The translations under genes and the position numbers were made by a program. The notes beneath the pieces are model-generated. The model had not been told where the DNA came from. It made no database searches and saw nothing but the letters and a program-made list of their open reading frames with translations. From positions 1,922,001-1,986,000 of the forward strand of contig NC_014002.1 in the NCBI RefSeq assembly GCF_000025865.1: 64,000 nucleotides of DNA. Reading direction: 5' to 3'. Below are positions 1-9,100 of the stretch, piece by piece; position 1 is the first letter of the stretch; each line of letters begins with the position of its first letter. Source of the DNA: Methanohalophilus mahii DSM 5219 (lineage in GTDB: Archaea > Halobacteriota > Methanosarcinia > Methanosarcinales > Methanosarcinaceae).

Positions 1-1113
1 TATATGGCCATATATCATAATCGGAATTCCTACTTCATCGGATATCCTGTGTACATTCTTGATCATTTCGGGTATCTCTTTTATCGGTACACCTATATCT
101 TCCCCTACGTACACCCGATTGCGCAGGGGGTCCAGCCGACTGATTGCCGCTCCCACGATACGCCGGGCAGCCCAAATGCGGTCACTCTCTTCCTCGTCCC
201 GTGCCGCACGTATGTCATCTGCAATCCCTTCACATACCTTTTTCACCATTTCTGAAGCCTCGGAGACTTCCCCCTGAGAACCGTCCACTTCAACCATAAG
301 AATAGCACCTGCATCAGGGATATCAAGACTCGGATCATAGGATTTCAGGGTACGGATCGTGGTACTGTCCAGTATTTCACAGGCTGATGGAATTGTACCC
401 GAGGAAAGGATACGCACAACTGCAGCCCCCGCTTTTTCCGCACTATCAAAGGAGAGAAGGATTACCAGTCTGGTGCGGGGCAGGGGATGAATTCTCAAAA
501 CCGCCTCGGTAATTATACCCAAAGTTCCTTCAGAACCTACCATCAGGGATGTCAGGTCATAACCTGAAGCCATTTTTAGTGTTCTTGAACCGGTCCTGAT
601 GATGCTGCCATCCGCCAGAACTACTTCAAGGTCCAGCACATAACGTTTTGTAGTCCCATATTTCACGGAACGCATTCCGCTGCCATTGTTTGCTATAAGG
701 CCCGCCAGAGTACACATAGCAGTACTTCCCGGGTCGGGAGGGAAGAAAAACCCGTGGGGTTTCAGGGTTTCGTTTAGCCTGGAATGCACAACCCCGGGAC
801 CGATGGTTACCTGCAGATTATCAATGTCTATATCGAGAATCTCATCCATACCGCTCATGTCCAGCACAATTCCACCACATACCGGGACTGCGCCACCTGC
901 AAGCCCACTGGCAGCACCCCGGGCCACCACAGGCATTTCTATTTCAGAAGCAAGTTTTACTAGCTTGCTCACCTGTTCTGAATTATGTGGACGTACCACA
1001 TATTCAGGACGACCCTTTACCTGGGATGCATCCGAAGAATAGCAACAGATGTCTGAGGCCGAATTACTTACGTTTTTATCGCCGACTATCTCCTTCAGCC
1101 TGTTAAGAAGCAT
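1..1113 (-). CDS. FAD-binding oxidase, GlcD / D-lactate dehydrogenase type (3' end cut by window)
   Basis: The reverse strand is open from an ATG at 1113 to base 1, giving 371 codons without a stop, so the C terminus lies outside the window. The translation has the FAD-binding PCMH fold of glycolate oxidase subunit GlcD and D-lactate dehydrogenases: an N-terminal RPEYVVRP segment, the flavin loop ARGAASGLAGGAVP, the PPDPGS motif, and GSEGTLGIITEAVLRIHPLP. The family oxidises 2-hydroxy acids such as D-lactate or glycolate and passes electrons to an acceptor; the substrate cannot be read from sequence. It is divergent from arcS, with only about 80 bases between the two starts. The family is firm, the substrate is not. 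Confidence 0.88.
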   Translation of the reverse strand, partial: MLLNRLKEIVGDKNVSNSASDICCYSSDASQVKGRPEYVVRPHNSEQVSKLVKLASEIEMPVVARGAASGLAGGAVPVCGGIVLDMSGMDEILDIDIDNLQVTIGPGVVHSRLNETLKPHGFFFPPDPGSTAMCTLAGLIANNGSGMRSVKYGTTKRYVLDLEVVLADGSIIRTGSRTLKMASGYDLTSLMVGSEGTLGIITEAVLRIHPLPRTRLVILLSFDSAEKAGAAVVRILSSGTIPSACEILDSTTIRTLKSYDPSLDIPDAGAILMVEVDGSQGEVSEASEMVKKVCEGIADDIRAARDEEESDRIWAARRIVGAAISRLDPLRNRVYVGEDIGVPIKEIPEMIKNVHRISDEVGIPIMIYGHI

Positions 1114-1163
1114 ATACGTTCAACCTGTAATGTATTGATCAATATTATGTGATTGAGTAGAAA

Positions 1164-1184
1164 ACGTTTACATCTATATAGTTC
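1164..1184 (+). promoter_or_regulatory. Probable archaeal promoter of arcS with very short leader
   Basis: An AT-rich box containing CATCTATATAG lies 15-30 bases before the ATG at 1196. At that distance transcription would start close to or at the initiator codon. No Shine-Dalgarno motif precedes this ATG, which fits a leaderless mRNA. An earlier ATG at 1191 is followed directly by a stop (ATG CCA TGA) and cannot be the start. Confidence 0.45.
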
Positions 1185-1195
1185 TATTCTATGCC

Positions 1196-3028
1196 ATGAC
1201 CAGATACTTTGAAGTCCACCAGCGAGACGGGGCTGCAAGAAAGGGAAGCCTCTATCTCAACAAAACGATCCCTACACCAACGGTAATTGACACTTCTTCC
1301 CTCAAACCAGAGGCTGAAGGAGATATAATATATCCAGGCAATCAGTGGCATTTCGGGAATGGAAAAACGGCAACACAAGCCACCCTGGGATTAAGGGATC
1401 GTGTGGGGAAAGATAAACTCATAATTATGCCTTCCTGCACATATTCACCCATGATAACAGGGGAAGTAACCTGTGAAAAGATAGATGTGCCAGCTGAGGA
1501 GGGACCCACTGGAATAGCTTATTCTGAAAGAGACCCGGAAACTACACGGGACCTCTATGTGGCAGACGGCATCGGCTGTCATGAAGGCAACCCTCGCAGG
1601 CTGCTGACAGCCCTCATCGATATAAGGAAGAACATTGCACCGGACTCGGCCCTGTATGCACCGAATATCGCCTTGCCTGAAAATGTTGCCATGCTGATTT
1701 ACCTGGGAGTGGACATCCTGGATACGACAAGGGCAACTATCGCGGCCTTTGAAGATAAATATATGACACCGGTCGGTTTCATCCATCTGGACAGACTAAC
1801 AGAATTGCCCTGCTGCTGTGCCCATTGCAGCGGCATGAGTGCAAAAGAAGTAAAGGATATGGATAAAAAGCAACGCGCCCGCCTAATTGAAAAACATAAT
1901 ATCGCCACCCTTGAGACAGAAGTAGCCCTTGTCAGGCAACGGATACGCAGTGCCTCTCTCAGGGAATACGTGGAAGGAAGATGCCGTCATGACCCCGCCC
2001 TTGTGGCAATGCTGCGTTTGAGTGATGCAGAATACGATTTCCTCGAAGAGAGAACAGCCCTATTCAAACCCGCAGCCCTGCTTGCAACAACCTCTGAATC
2101 CCTGACAAGGCCGGAAGTTGTACGCTTTGCCCGACGAGTACAGCAGCGATACACACCACCAGAAAAAGATGTCCTGCTACTTTTACCCTGTTCGGCCCGC
2201 AAACCTTACTCTATTTCCATGACCCATTCCAGATTCCGCAAGGCACTTGGCAAAAACCTCAAACTTGTGCAGGAAGTCATAATTACCTCACCTCTGGGAA
2301 TAGTACCCCGGGAACTGGAAGTCACATACCCTGCCGCACATTATGACACCACAGTAACCGGTTATTGGGATGCAGAGGAACACAGATGGGTAGAGGAATG
2401 TCTGGAGGACTTCCTTCTAAAACATCCTTACAAACATATTGTAGCACATGTGGAAGACGAATATCGCAGTATATGTGAGAACGTATCCAATAAACTCGGA
2501 TTGGACATAACTTACACATCCGACGGAAATGTGACCTCCTCAACCTCCCTGCACAAACTGGAAGATACGATGAAAGAATTGTGTGACGGGCTCAGCTACA
2601 GAGGAGATTACAGACGGGACATGCTAAAAGCCATTGCAGATTACCAGTTTGGTGCAGGTTCCGGTGAGACCCTGCTACCCTCTGATTCAAAAATTAAAGC
2701 CCCTTTCCCTCGCTACCAGGCATTCCTGAATAAGGAACAACTAATAACCCTCATTCCCGAAAATGGTACAATAGCCCTGACAATTGAAGGAGCTAAAAGA
2801 ATCATTGAAACAGGAAATTATGTTGTAAATATCGATAATTTCGTGCCACGGGGTTCAATACTGGCTCCGGGGGTCATAGATGCAGATGAGCGGATTCGCC
2901 CCAATGACGAAGTATTCATATGCGGAGATAAAGCATTCTGTGTCGGACGTGCTGCAATGAGCGGCCCCGAGATGATACATTCAAACCGGGGCATTGCCGT
3001 GGATGTGAGGCACGTCAAAAAATTGTAA
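1196..3028 (+). CDS. arcS: Archaeosine synthase ArcS (TGT-like domains plus PUA)
   Basis: This 610-residue protein matches the tRNA-guanine transglycosylase paralogue ArcS (TgtA2), which acts on preQ0 at position 15 of archaeal tRNA in making archaeosine. The N-terminal half is TGT-like, with a Cys-rich zinc motif around residues 204-210 (CCCAHC). The middle part carries the family signature PCSARKPYSISMTHSRF near residues 332-348. The last 80 residues form a PUA RNA-binding domain (GSILAPGVIDADERIRPNDEVFI). Length fits full-size ArcS. It is followed after 18 bases by rimI on the same strand. Some archaeal ArcS proteins work with a radical SAM partner (RaSEA); none in this window is clearly that protein. 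Confidence 0.9.
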   Translation: MTRYFEVHQRDGAARKGSLYLNKTIPTPTVIDTSSLKPEAEGDIIYPGNQWHFGNGKTATQATLGLRDRVGKDKLIIMPSCTYSPMITGEVTCEKIDVPAEEGPTGIAYSERDPETTRDLYVADGIGCHEGNPRRLLTALIDIRKNIAPDSALYAPNIALPENVAMLIYLGVDILDTTRATIAAFEDKYMTPVGFIHLDRLTELPCCCAHCSGMSAKEVKDMDKKQRARLIEKHNIATLETEVALVRQRIRSASLREYVEGRCRHDPALVAMLRLSDAEYDFLEERTALFKPAALLATTSESLTRPEVVRFARRVQQRYTPPEKDVLLLLPCSARKPYSISMTHSRFRKALGKNLKLVQEVIITSPLGIVPRELEVTYPAAHYDTTVTGYWDAEEHRWVEECLEDFLLKHPYKHIVAHVEDEYRSICENVSNKLGLDITYTSDGNVTSSTSLHKLEDTMKELCDGLSYRGDYRRDMLKAIADYQFGAGSGETLLPSDSKIKAPFPRYQAFLNKEQLITLIPENGTIALTIEGAKRIIETGNYVVNIDNFVPRGSILAPGVIDADERIRPNDEVFICGDKAFCVGRAAMSGPEMIHSNRGIAVDVRHVKKL

Positions 3029-3046
3029 AGGCCCGGGAGGGGAACA

Positions 3047-3532
3047 TTGCTGTTTAGAAGATTCGAAGGAAGGGACTTTGCCGAGGTGCTACAGATTGAA
3101 ATGGAGGCATTCGAAGACCATGATCCCTACACCTACATGAATTTCTATGAAATGAATCCGGAAGGTTTTATTGTTGCTGAAAGCGGAAAAACCATTACAG
3201 GTTTTGTAATGGGATACCGCAGCAGTGAACAGGAAGGGAGGATATTTTCCCTTGCTGTTAAAAAAGAATTCCAGAGAAAGGGAATCGGTCAGGCATTATT
3301 AAAGGTAATACAGAGACATTTCCGCAACCGGAATGTAAAATATGTGCGCCTAGAAGTACGTGCCAGCAATAAAAGCGCCCAGCGTCTTTATAATCGCATG
3401 GGATTTATTGACTGCTGGTATGAACCTGGTTATTACATAGATGGAGAATCCGGAATAATTATGAAGAAATATCTATATCCCGCAGGTTTGCATGAAGATT
3501 TAATGGCAGATGATTGGTCTGCCATATCTTAA
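3047..3532 (+). CDS. rimI: GNAT N-acetyltransferase, RimI-like
   Basis: This is a GNAT-fold acetyltransferase of 161 residues, close to ribosomal-protein alanine acetyltransferase RimI, the archaeal N-terminal acetyltransferase type. The acetyl-CoA binding motif RKGIGQALL is at about residues 78-87, followed by the typical VRLEVRASNKSAQRLYNRMGF segment. The start is a TTG at 3047, chosen because a strong GGGAGGGG ribosome-binding site ends five bases before it and no ATG fits. It lies 18 bases after arcS and is probably cotranscribed. The actual protein target is unknown. Confidence 0.85.
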   Translation: MLFRRFEGRDFAEVLQIEMEAFEDHDPYTYMNFYEMNPEGFIVAESGKTITGFVMGYRSSEQEGRIFSLAVKKEFQRKGIGQALLKVIQRHFRNRNVKYVRLEVRASNKSAQRLYNRMGFIDCWYEPGYYIDGESGIIMKKYLYPAGLHEDLMADDWSAIS

Positions 3533-3539
3533 TTTTCAT

Positions 3540-3824
3540 TCAGTTACTATGTGAAACCCCATTTCCTGATCTCTCGGCAAACTCCTGCATCCTGATAGAG
3601 GTCCTGCTTACACTGGAGATCTCATCTTCTGAAATGATGGATGCCAGGTGATTACCGAGGATAAAGATTGCATGCTTATGTTCTGCTTTGCTTCGATGGA
3701 TGTGAACCGGACTTATGGAGAGGGAATTATAATCCTCAAAATCATGTTCTACACCCTGGTCTTCCAGATACCTTTTGATTTGGGCCATCAAAGTATGCAA
3801 CTGGATCAGTTCATCTTTGTGCAT
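3540..3824 (-). CDS. UPF0058 family protein
   Basis: This 94-residue protein belongs to the small archaeal family UPF0058, recognised by its opening MHKDELIQLHTLMAQIKRYLE and the central HIHRSKAEHKHAIFILGNHLA. It looks largely helical and soluble. The family's role is unknown to me. It converges with rimI, whose stop lies seven bases away, and its own promoter would lie in the 218-base gap to the left of the lipid-kinase-like gene. Confidence in the family is good, and no function is claimed. Confidence 0.8.
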   Translation of the reverse strand: MHKDELIQLHTLMAQIKRYLEDQGVEHDFEDYNSLSISPVHIHRSKAEHKHAIFILGNHLASIISEDEISSVSRTSIRMQEFAERSGNGVSHSN

Positions 3825-4042
3825 TGTAACAACCTGTATTATATCAATTTAAAGCAGCATAGACTCAGAAATAGAATCTAAATGAGTTAGATAAAACCAT
3901 TCCCTACGGAAAAGGACTGCTTTGTTATATTATATATTATTTTCTATTTAATTACAACTAATAATGATTAACAATACCGGATCCAAAGATATTGTATCCG
4001 GCTTCGTAAAGGAAAGCGTCTAAAAATATTACTTAAATGGTT

Positions 4043-4633
4043 TTAAAAGAATGCTTTTCCTAAAAGCATTGCCACAAGTGCAGTAAATGGTATAAAAAGG
4101 TTGTCATGGCGGGAAATAGAACATTCCGTGATCATACCGGCCACACTACCAACAACAGCCAGCATTCCAACAAAATAAAATCCTACTATAGAAGATAGGA
4201 TTATTCCGCCGGTAGTGCCCTCCACTGTCTTGCATGAGCCAGGCAGCTTCAATCTCCCCAGATGACCAATCAGCGGAGCTACTCCATCACCCAGAGCCAG
4301 AACTACCATGGAAGCATAACATATGCCTTCGTCTACAAAATAACTCAGACCCAGAAGTATAAAGAAAGAGAGGATGTAAAACAGAGGGTCCAGTGCGAAC
4401 ACTTCCTTCTCCCTGCTCCTCCATAAAAGACCATACACATACCTTTTATTTTCAGCCGGTTTGATAGCTTCCATAATGAGAAAAATAAGTGTTGCACTCG
4501 CAAGTGCCAGTGCAGCATATTCCCTTCCATAAATATCCGCAACAAAAGGAACCGCCACTCCCGACATATGCACTATTTTACGTAAAGGAAGCGCCTTATT
4601 GCCACACAATGAATGATTGTTGAAAGCTGCCAT
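4043..4633 (-). CDS. CTP-dependent diacylglycerol/polyprenol kinase family membrane protein
   Basis: This 196-residue protein has about six hydrophobic segments. The motif ALGDGVAPLIGHLGRLKLPGS followed by KTVEGTTGG (about residues 115-147) is the CTP-binding signature of dolichol/phytol/polyprenol kinases and related cytidylyltransferases. In an archaeon it may phosphorylate a polyprenol carrier or salvage prenyl alcohols. CDP-archaeol synthase is a related possibility, but the LRKIVHMSG opening points to the kinase branch. The nearby lipid genes are not in an operon with it. Substrate is unproven. Confidence 0.75.
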   Translation of the reverse strand: MAAFNNHSLCGNKALPLRKIVHMSGVAVPFVADIYGREYAALALASATLIFLIMEAIKPAENKRYVYGLLWRSREKEVFALDPLFYILSFFILLGLSYFVDEGICYASMVVLALGDGVAPLIGHLGRLKLPGSCKTVEGTTGGIILSSIVGFYFVGMLAVVGSVAGMITECSISRHDNLFIPFTALVAMLLGKAFF

Positions 4634-4840
4634 AGTCGGGAATCGGCAGGTAAGTGGATATATTTTGCTATTGGAAATGCGATATAACCATAAAGGATGT
4701 TACAAATTGTTATTTCAGATGAAATATGGGACAAATATACCGTTCAAGGATGAGATTATTATATGATTATCTAGTATTATTAGCACAATTCTGGATACAA
4801 GATGCCATCTCATCCAGTGATTTGATTTGCCGGTGATAGA

Positions 4841-5323
4841 ATGGAAGGAAAAGTATGGAAATTCGGAGATGACGTGGATACTGACGCGGTTATCCCGGGA
4901 AGATTTCTGGTCCTAAACACCCCTGAAGAGCTTGCAGCGCATGCATTCGAAGGAGTAAGACCGGATTTTGCAGAAAGTGTAAAGGAAAATGACATAATCG
5001 TTGCTGGAAGCAATTTTGGCTGCGGATCATCCAGAGAACATGCACCCCTGGCATTAAAAGGGACAAAGATTGGATGCGTTATTGCAAAATCCTTTGCAAG
5101 AATCTTTTTCAGGAACGCAATCAACATCGGTGTACCATTACTGGAATGTGCTGATACCGACAGCATAGATGAGAATGATAAACTTAAAGTGGATATTTCC
5201 ACCGGTGTAATCGAGAACCTGTCCAAAGGAGAAAAATATCAGGCAACCCCTCTCCCTGATTTTGTAAGGGAGATTGTAAACGCCGGTGGACTGATAGAAT
5301 ACACACGAAAGATAATCGATTAA
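4841..5323 (+). CDS. Isopropylmalate / homoaconitate isomerase small subunit (LeuD/HacB type)
   Basis: This 160-residue protein is the small (swivel) subunit of the aconitase-like isomerases. It shows [14 protein letters not shown] near residues 9-22 and the [19 protein letters not shown] loop near residues 56-74. The enzyme isomerises 2-isopropylmalate (leucine) or homoaconitate-type acids (2-oxosuberate for coenzyme B). The substrate-specificity loop reads FLVLNT where leucine-pathway proteins usually have YLRT. The large subunit is not in the window. The next gene, 25 bases downstream, encodes the matching decarboxylating dehydrogenase, so the two likely act in one pathway. LeuD and HacB cannot be separated with certainty here. 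Confidence 0.85.
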   Translation: MEGKVWKFGDDVDTDAVIPGRFLVLNTPEELAAHAFEGVRPDFAESVKENDIIVAGSNFGCGSSREHAPLALKGTKIGCVIAKSFARIFFRNAINIGVPLLECADTDSIDENDKLKVDISTGVIENLSKGEKYQATPLPDFVREIVNAGGLIEYTRKIID

Positions 5324-5348
5324 CCTGATAATACGGAGATAATTAACA

Positions 5349-6476
5349 ATGACCCAATATAAAGTACCTGTAATTCCCGGAGATGGTATCGGCCCGGAAA
5401 TCGTAGCAGAGGGAATGAAAGTTATAGATGCCGCAGGAGAGAAATTCGGATTCGATGTGGACTGGATTGAGTATCCGCACGGTGCTGACCATTACCTTGA
5501 AACCGGGGAGCTGATAAGCGAGGACACACTCAAGGAACTCTCCAACTATTCAGCCATATACCTGGGTTCTATAGGAGACCCCAGGGTTGCCCCGGGTGTA
5601 CTCGAGAAAGGCATCCTGCTTGCTGCACGTTTTTATTTTGACCAGTACGTTAACCTGCGTCCAATAAAACTTCTCGAGGGAGTATGGACTCCTTTAAAGG
5701 ATAAAACCCCGAAAGATATTGATTTTACAGTGGTAAGGGAAAACACTGAAGATTTCTATATAGGAATCGGTGGAAGATCCAAGAAGGGTACCAGCAAGGA
5801 AATGCTTGAGGTCTCACGTTCCCTGTACTCCGCAAAATTTGACCTTGACATCGAAACCGACAGTGAGGAGATTGCCTACCAGATAGGAATGATCTCCAAG
5901 GAGGGTACCAGAAGGGTTATCGAGTATGCCTTTGATCTTGCAGAAAAGCGTGACAAGCATGTGGCTTCAGTGGATAAGGCAAATGTGCTCTCCGATATAT
6001 ATGGATTCTGGAGAGAAGAATTCGAAGACGTGGCTGCCACCCACCCCGATGTAGAAACAGATTTCAACTATGTTGATGCTATTACCATGTGGTTTGTCAA
6101 AAATCCAGACTGGTTTGATGTAGTTGTAACCCCCAACATGTTCGGGGACATAATCACCGATCTGGGCGCAATGATACAGGGAGGACTGGGACTTGCACCC
6201 GGCGGAAACATCAATCCCGAAGGAACCAGTATGTTCGAACCAATCCACGGTTCTGCACCCAAGTACAAGGGACAGAACAAGGTCAACCCTATCGCCACAA
6301 TATGGGCCGGTTCCATGCTGATAGACCAGCTCGGAGAAACCGAAGCTGGTGCAAGTATTGTTTCTGCCATTGAACAGAACATAATAGAAAACAATGTCAA
6401 AACCTATGATATGGGAGGCAGCTCTAAAACCTCCGATGTGGGAGATGATATTGCCAGAATAATACTTGAAGAATAA
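5349..6476 (+). CDS. 3-isopropylmalate / isocitrate-type dehydrogenase (LeuB/AksF family)
   Basis: This 375-residue NAD-dependent beta-decarboxylating dehydrogenase opens with [14 protein letters not shown]. It has the substrate segment VNLRPIKLL, the NTEDFYIG motif, the metal-binding [15 protein letters not shown] stretch and the NAD-binding [12 protein letters not shown] loop. It follows the isomerase small subunit with a 25-base gap, so the pair performs the isomerisation and oxidation steps of leucine synthesis or of 2-oxoacid elongation for coenzyme B. It is a little longer than bacterial LeuB and keeps the GDPRVAPG variant of the LGxVGxP loop. The family is certain; the choice between LeuB and AksF is not. 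Confidence 0.87.
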   Translation: MTQYKVPVIPGDGIGPEIVAEGMKVIDAAGEKFGFDVDWIEYPHGADHYLETGELISEDTLKELSNYSAIYLGSIGDPRVAPGVLEKGILLAARFYFDQYVNLRPIKLLEGVWTPLKDKTPKDIDFTVVRENTEDFYIGIGGRSKKGTSKEMLEVSRSLYSAKFDLDIETDSEEIAYQIGMISKEGTRRVIEYAFDLAEKRDKHVASVDKANVLSDIYGFWREEFEDVAATHPDVETDFNYVDAITMWFVKNPDWFDVVVTPNMFGDIITDLGAMIQGGLGLAPGGNINPEGTSMFEPIHGSAPKYKGQNKVNPIATIWAGSMLIDQLGETEAGASIVSAIEQNIIENNVKTYDMGGSSKTSDVGDDIARIILEE

Positions 6477-6485
6477 GTGAAATTA

Positions 6486-6548
6486 AAGGGAGGTTTGCTA
6501 ATGGGGTAATGCATACCTCCCTTATTCAGGCACCTGACCAACAGGTGC
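6486..6548. terminator. Two tandem inverted repeats after the dehydrogenase gene
   Basis: Arms 6486-6494 (AAGGGAGGT) and 6515-6523 (ACCTCCCTT) form a perfect 9-bp stem. It is followed by a second hairpin with arms 6530-6536 (GCACCTG) and 6542-6548 (CAGGTGC) and a five-base loop. They lie between the stop at 6476 and the next gene at 6583. They could end transcription of the upstream pair or structure the leader of the radical SAM mRNA. No long T-run follows, so terminator function is an inference. Confidence 0.45.
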
Positions 6549-6582
6549 AGAACGTAAGTTCACAAATGAGAAGGGTACACAT

Positions 6583-8061
6583 ATGCATAACACTAAATCT
6601 GTTTGTCCGGAATGCAAGAAAATCATTGAAGCTACCGTATTTGAAAATAATGGCAGAGTATTGATGGGAAAAGAATGTCCAGAGCATGGGAAATTCGAAG
6701 AAGTCTACTGGTCGGATGCCAACCTGTATCGAAAATTCCAGAAATACCAACATGAAGGAACCGGAGTTTCAAACCCGCTGACTTCAGGTGATGCGGGTTG
6801 CCCATTGAGTTGCGGACTTTGCCCGTCCCATAAAACAACAACCCTTCTTGCAAACATCGATGTTACAAACCGCTGTAACCTCAATTGTCCCATCTGTTTT
6901 GCCAATGCAAAAACCCGGGGCTTCATTTATGAACCCAGTTTCCAGCAGATAGAAGATATGCTAAAGATCCTGAGAGAAGAAAAACCAACCCCCTGTGCGG
7001 CAATACAATTCTCAGGAGGAGAACCAACTGTCCGAGATGACCTGCCCGCCATGATCCAGAAGGCAAAAGAACTGGGGTTTGTCCAGATCCAGATTGCTAC
7101 AAACGGTGTCAGAATTGCAAAAGATATTGCATTTGCCCGAAAACTGAAAAATGCGGGATTGCATACAATATATCTCTCCTTTGATGGGGTCAAGGAAGAA
7201 ACTTACCAAAAGATACGTAATTTCAATGCCCTGCCCATAAAAAAAAAGGCAATCGATAATTGCCGTGAAGCAGGTATTCAAAGTATCGTTCTCGTACCCA
7301 CCCTCGTCAAAGGGGAAAACGACGATCAACTTGCCGAAATCATTCGGTTTGCCACCGATAAGCTGGACGTGGTGAAAGGAATCAACTTCCAGCCTGTGGC
7401 GTTCACCGGCAGAATTGACAGGCAAAGCAGGGAAAAACAGAGATTTACCATCCCTGACCTGATAAAAGGACTTGCAGATCAAACTTACGGGGAAGTGCCC
7501 GAAAAGGCCTGGTACCCAATACCCTTTGTGGTGCCCATCTCGCGTTTTATAGAAGGGATACAGGGAAAATACCTCCCCGAATTCACAGTCCATCCGCACT
7601 GTGGAGCCGCAACATACCTTTTTGTGGAGAAAGACAGAATCATACCGATTACGGATTTCCTTGATGTTGAAGGATTCATCGAATTGCTTGATAATGCCAC
7701 AAAAGACCTCAACGGTACAAAAACCAGGAATCTGATCAACCTCGCCAGGGTAGTTCGGGAAATTCCAAAACTGGTAGATCAGGAAAAGGCCCCTAAATCA
7801 ATCAATGTTACAAAAATGCTGATTAACATAATAAAAGAAGGTGAAAAGGAAGTTGCCAGCCAATTTCACCGGAAATCGCTTTTTGTTGGAGCAATGCATT
7901 TCCAGGATCTCTATAATTTTGACCTGGAAAGAGTTTGCCGCTGTGGCATCCATTATGCCACACCAGATGGAAGGATAATTCCTTTCTGTAGTTACAATAC
8001 ATTCCACAGGGATGAGGTGGAAGGACAATTCCTGAAACCCTACAATTTAAATGCAAAATGA
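6583..8061 (+). CDS. tes: Radical SAM protein of the tetraether lipid synthase (Tes / MJ0619) family
   Basis: This 492-residue radical SAM enzyme is rich in cysteine clusters. CPECKK (residues 9-14) with CPEH (residues 32-35) and GCPLSCGLCPSH (about 75-86) precede the core CNLNCPICF motif (about 98-106). CRCGIH and a later FCSYN sit near the C terminus. That layout matches archaeal MJ0619-type proteins, which join two phytanyl chains of archaeal lipids to give macrocyclic archaeol or GDGT; earlier work called the family a pterin methyltransferase. The gene stands alone between two tandem hairpins and convergent nrpR. Start ATG 6583 follows GAGAAGGG. Family recognition is good; whether this host makes tetraethers is not shown. 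Confidence 0.78.
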   Translation: MHNTKSVCPECKKIIEATVFENNGRVLMGKECPEHGKFEEVYWSDANLYRKFQKYQHEGTGVSNPLTSGDAGCPLSCGLCPSHKTTTLLANIDVTNRCNLNCPICFANAKTRGFIYEPSFQQIEDMLKILREEKPTPCAAIQFSGGEPTVRDDLPAMIQKAKELGFVQIQIATNGVRIAKDIAFARKLKNAGLHTIYLSFDGVKEETYQKIRNFNALPIKKKAIDNCREAGIQSIVLVPTLVKGENDDQLAEIIRFATDKLDVVKGINFQPVAFTGRIDRQSREKQRFTIPDLIKGLADQTYGEVPEKAWYPIPFVVPISRFIEGIQGKYLPEFTVHPHCGAATYLFVEKDRIIPITDFLDVEGFIELLDNATKDLNGTKTRNLINLARVVREIPKLVDQEKAPKSINVTKMLINIIKEGEKEVASQFHRKSLFVGAMHFQDLYNFDLERVCRCGIHYATPDGRIIPFCSYNTFHRDEVEGQFLKPYNLNAK

Positions 8062-8073
8062 AAACAGATTATC

Positions 8074-9039
8074 TCACAGGGTTTTCATTGTTCCATAATC
8101 CATTATCGTTGAAACGGGCCTTGTAGTTACATCAATACCGTATTCTTCAACAACAGCCAGGGCATTTACTCCTGCAGAAACAACAATTCCCGACAGACCA
8201 ACATCTACAGGTGCTCCCAGCACATTACCCGATTCGTTATCCATCGCAAGCAACCCGCCTATATCAGATTCATGCAATTGCTGGAAAAGAAGGCTGGCAT
8301 CTCCAACAGCAGATTGCGGAATACTACGCATATTAGCCAGTATGGTACCGGAACCCGACTGGAGCAAACCTGTTACCGATGTGGATTGGCGCATCAAAAA
8401 AATCTTAATTGGGTCTATAGATGTACCCCTGTACGAAATCAGGTCTTTAAATACCACGGGTTCATTGTTTTCCACAGAAAGAATACCCCCGAAGTTCGGT
8501 TTTACCGGAATTCCATGCCGCAGGAGAATTCCATCAAAAGTAATACTGCAAACTGTCGCAATCCCCACTTTTCCCGCTGGAACAAATATATCCTCCGAAT
8601 CTTCTTCAAAAACTCCCACTCTGGGACTTATTGAGTAATCAACTGCACCTCGCATCAAGCCGGCAGTTTTTTCAAAATCATCCTTGTCCACATAGGATAC
8701 GTTTACAATCACATTCCCTTGCTTTTTTACCGGATCATAATCTGTGCGATAGATCAGGTCCTCAATTCTTGTGATTACAAAATCAAGCCTGTCACCAATG
8801 AGGGCCTCTTCCAGTTCATCCTTACCTTTTAACGTGATGGAGCGACCTGTATAGCCGTGTTTTTCGGTAAAGCCACGCTCGTCCAGTATCCTGAGGTGAT
8901 AGCGTACAGCCCGTTCACCAAGATTGTAACCCCTGTTGCGTAATTCGTCGGCAATGATACGGGCACCTACAGGCCTGTCACTTTCATTGATAATACGCAT
9001 GATTTCGATAAGTTTTCTTTCGATCTGGGGGTCAGTCAT
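8074..9039 (-). CDS. nrpR: NrpR-type global nitrogen repressor (winged helix plus one NrpR domain)
   Basis: This 321-residue protein has an N-terminal winged-helix domain (about residues 5-75; VGARIIADELRNRGYNLGERAVRYHLRIL is characteristic when read in parts) and one NrpR regulatory domain (DUF128). NrpR represses nif and glnA operators and is released by 2-oxoglutarate. In Methanosarcina the repressor is split into NrpRI with the DNA-binding domain and NrpRII without it; this single-domain form with HTH corresponds to NrpRI. Start 9039 follows a clear GGAGGATT site. It is convergent with the tetraether-synthase-like gene, 12 bases apart. The partner subunit and target operators are not visible here. 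Confidence 0.88.
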   Translation of the reverse strand: MTDPQIERKLIEIMRIINESDRPVGARIIADELRNRGYNLGERAVRYHLRILDERGFTEKHGYTGRSITLKGKDELEEALIGDRLDFVITRIEDLIYRTDYDPVKKQGNVIVNVSYVDKDDFEKTAGLMRGAVDYSISPRVGVFEEDSEDIFVPAGKVGIATVCSITFDGILLRHGIPVKPNFGGILSVENNEPVVFKDLISYRGTSIDPIKIFLMRQSTSVTGLLQSGSGTILANMRSIPQSAVGDASLLFQQLHESDIGGLLAMDNESGNVLGAPVDVGLSGIVVSAGVNALAVVEEYGIDVTTRPVSTIMDYGTMKTL

Positions 9040-9100
9040 AGGAATCCTCCGTTTTTATGGACATTCTATTTAGCATATTTGCAACATGTAAATTGTGATG

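Noticed and set aside
4-277. Short forward frames at the left edge
   Set aside because: They are antisense to the GlcD-type gene, which is open on the reverse strand to the window edge with clear flavoprotein motifs.
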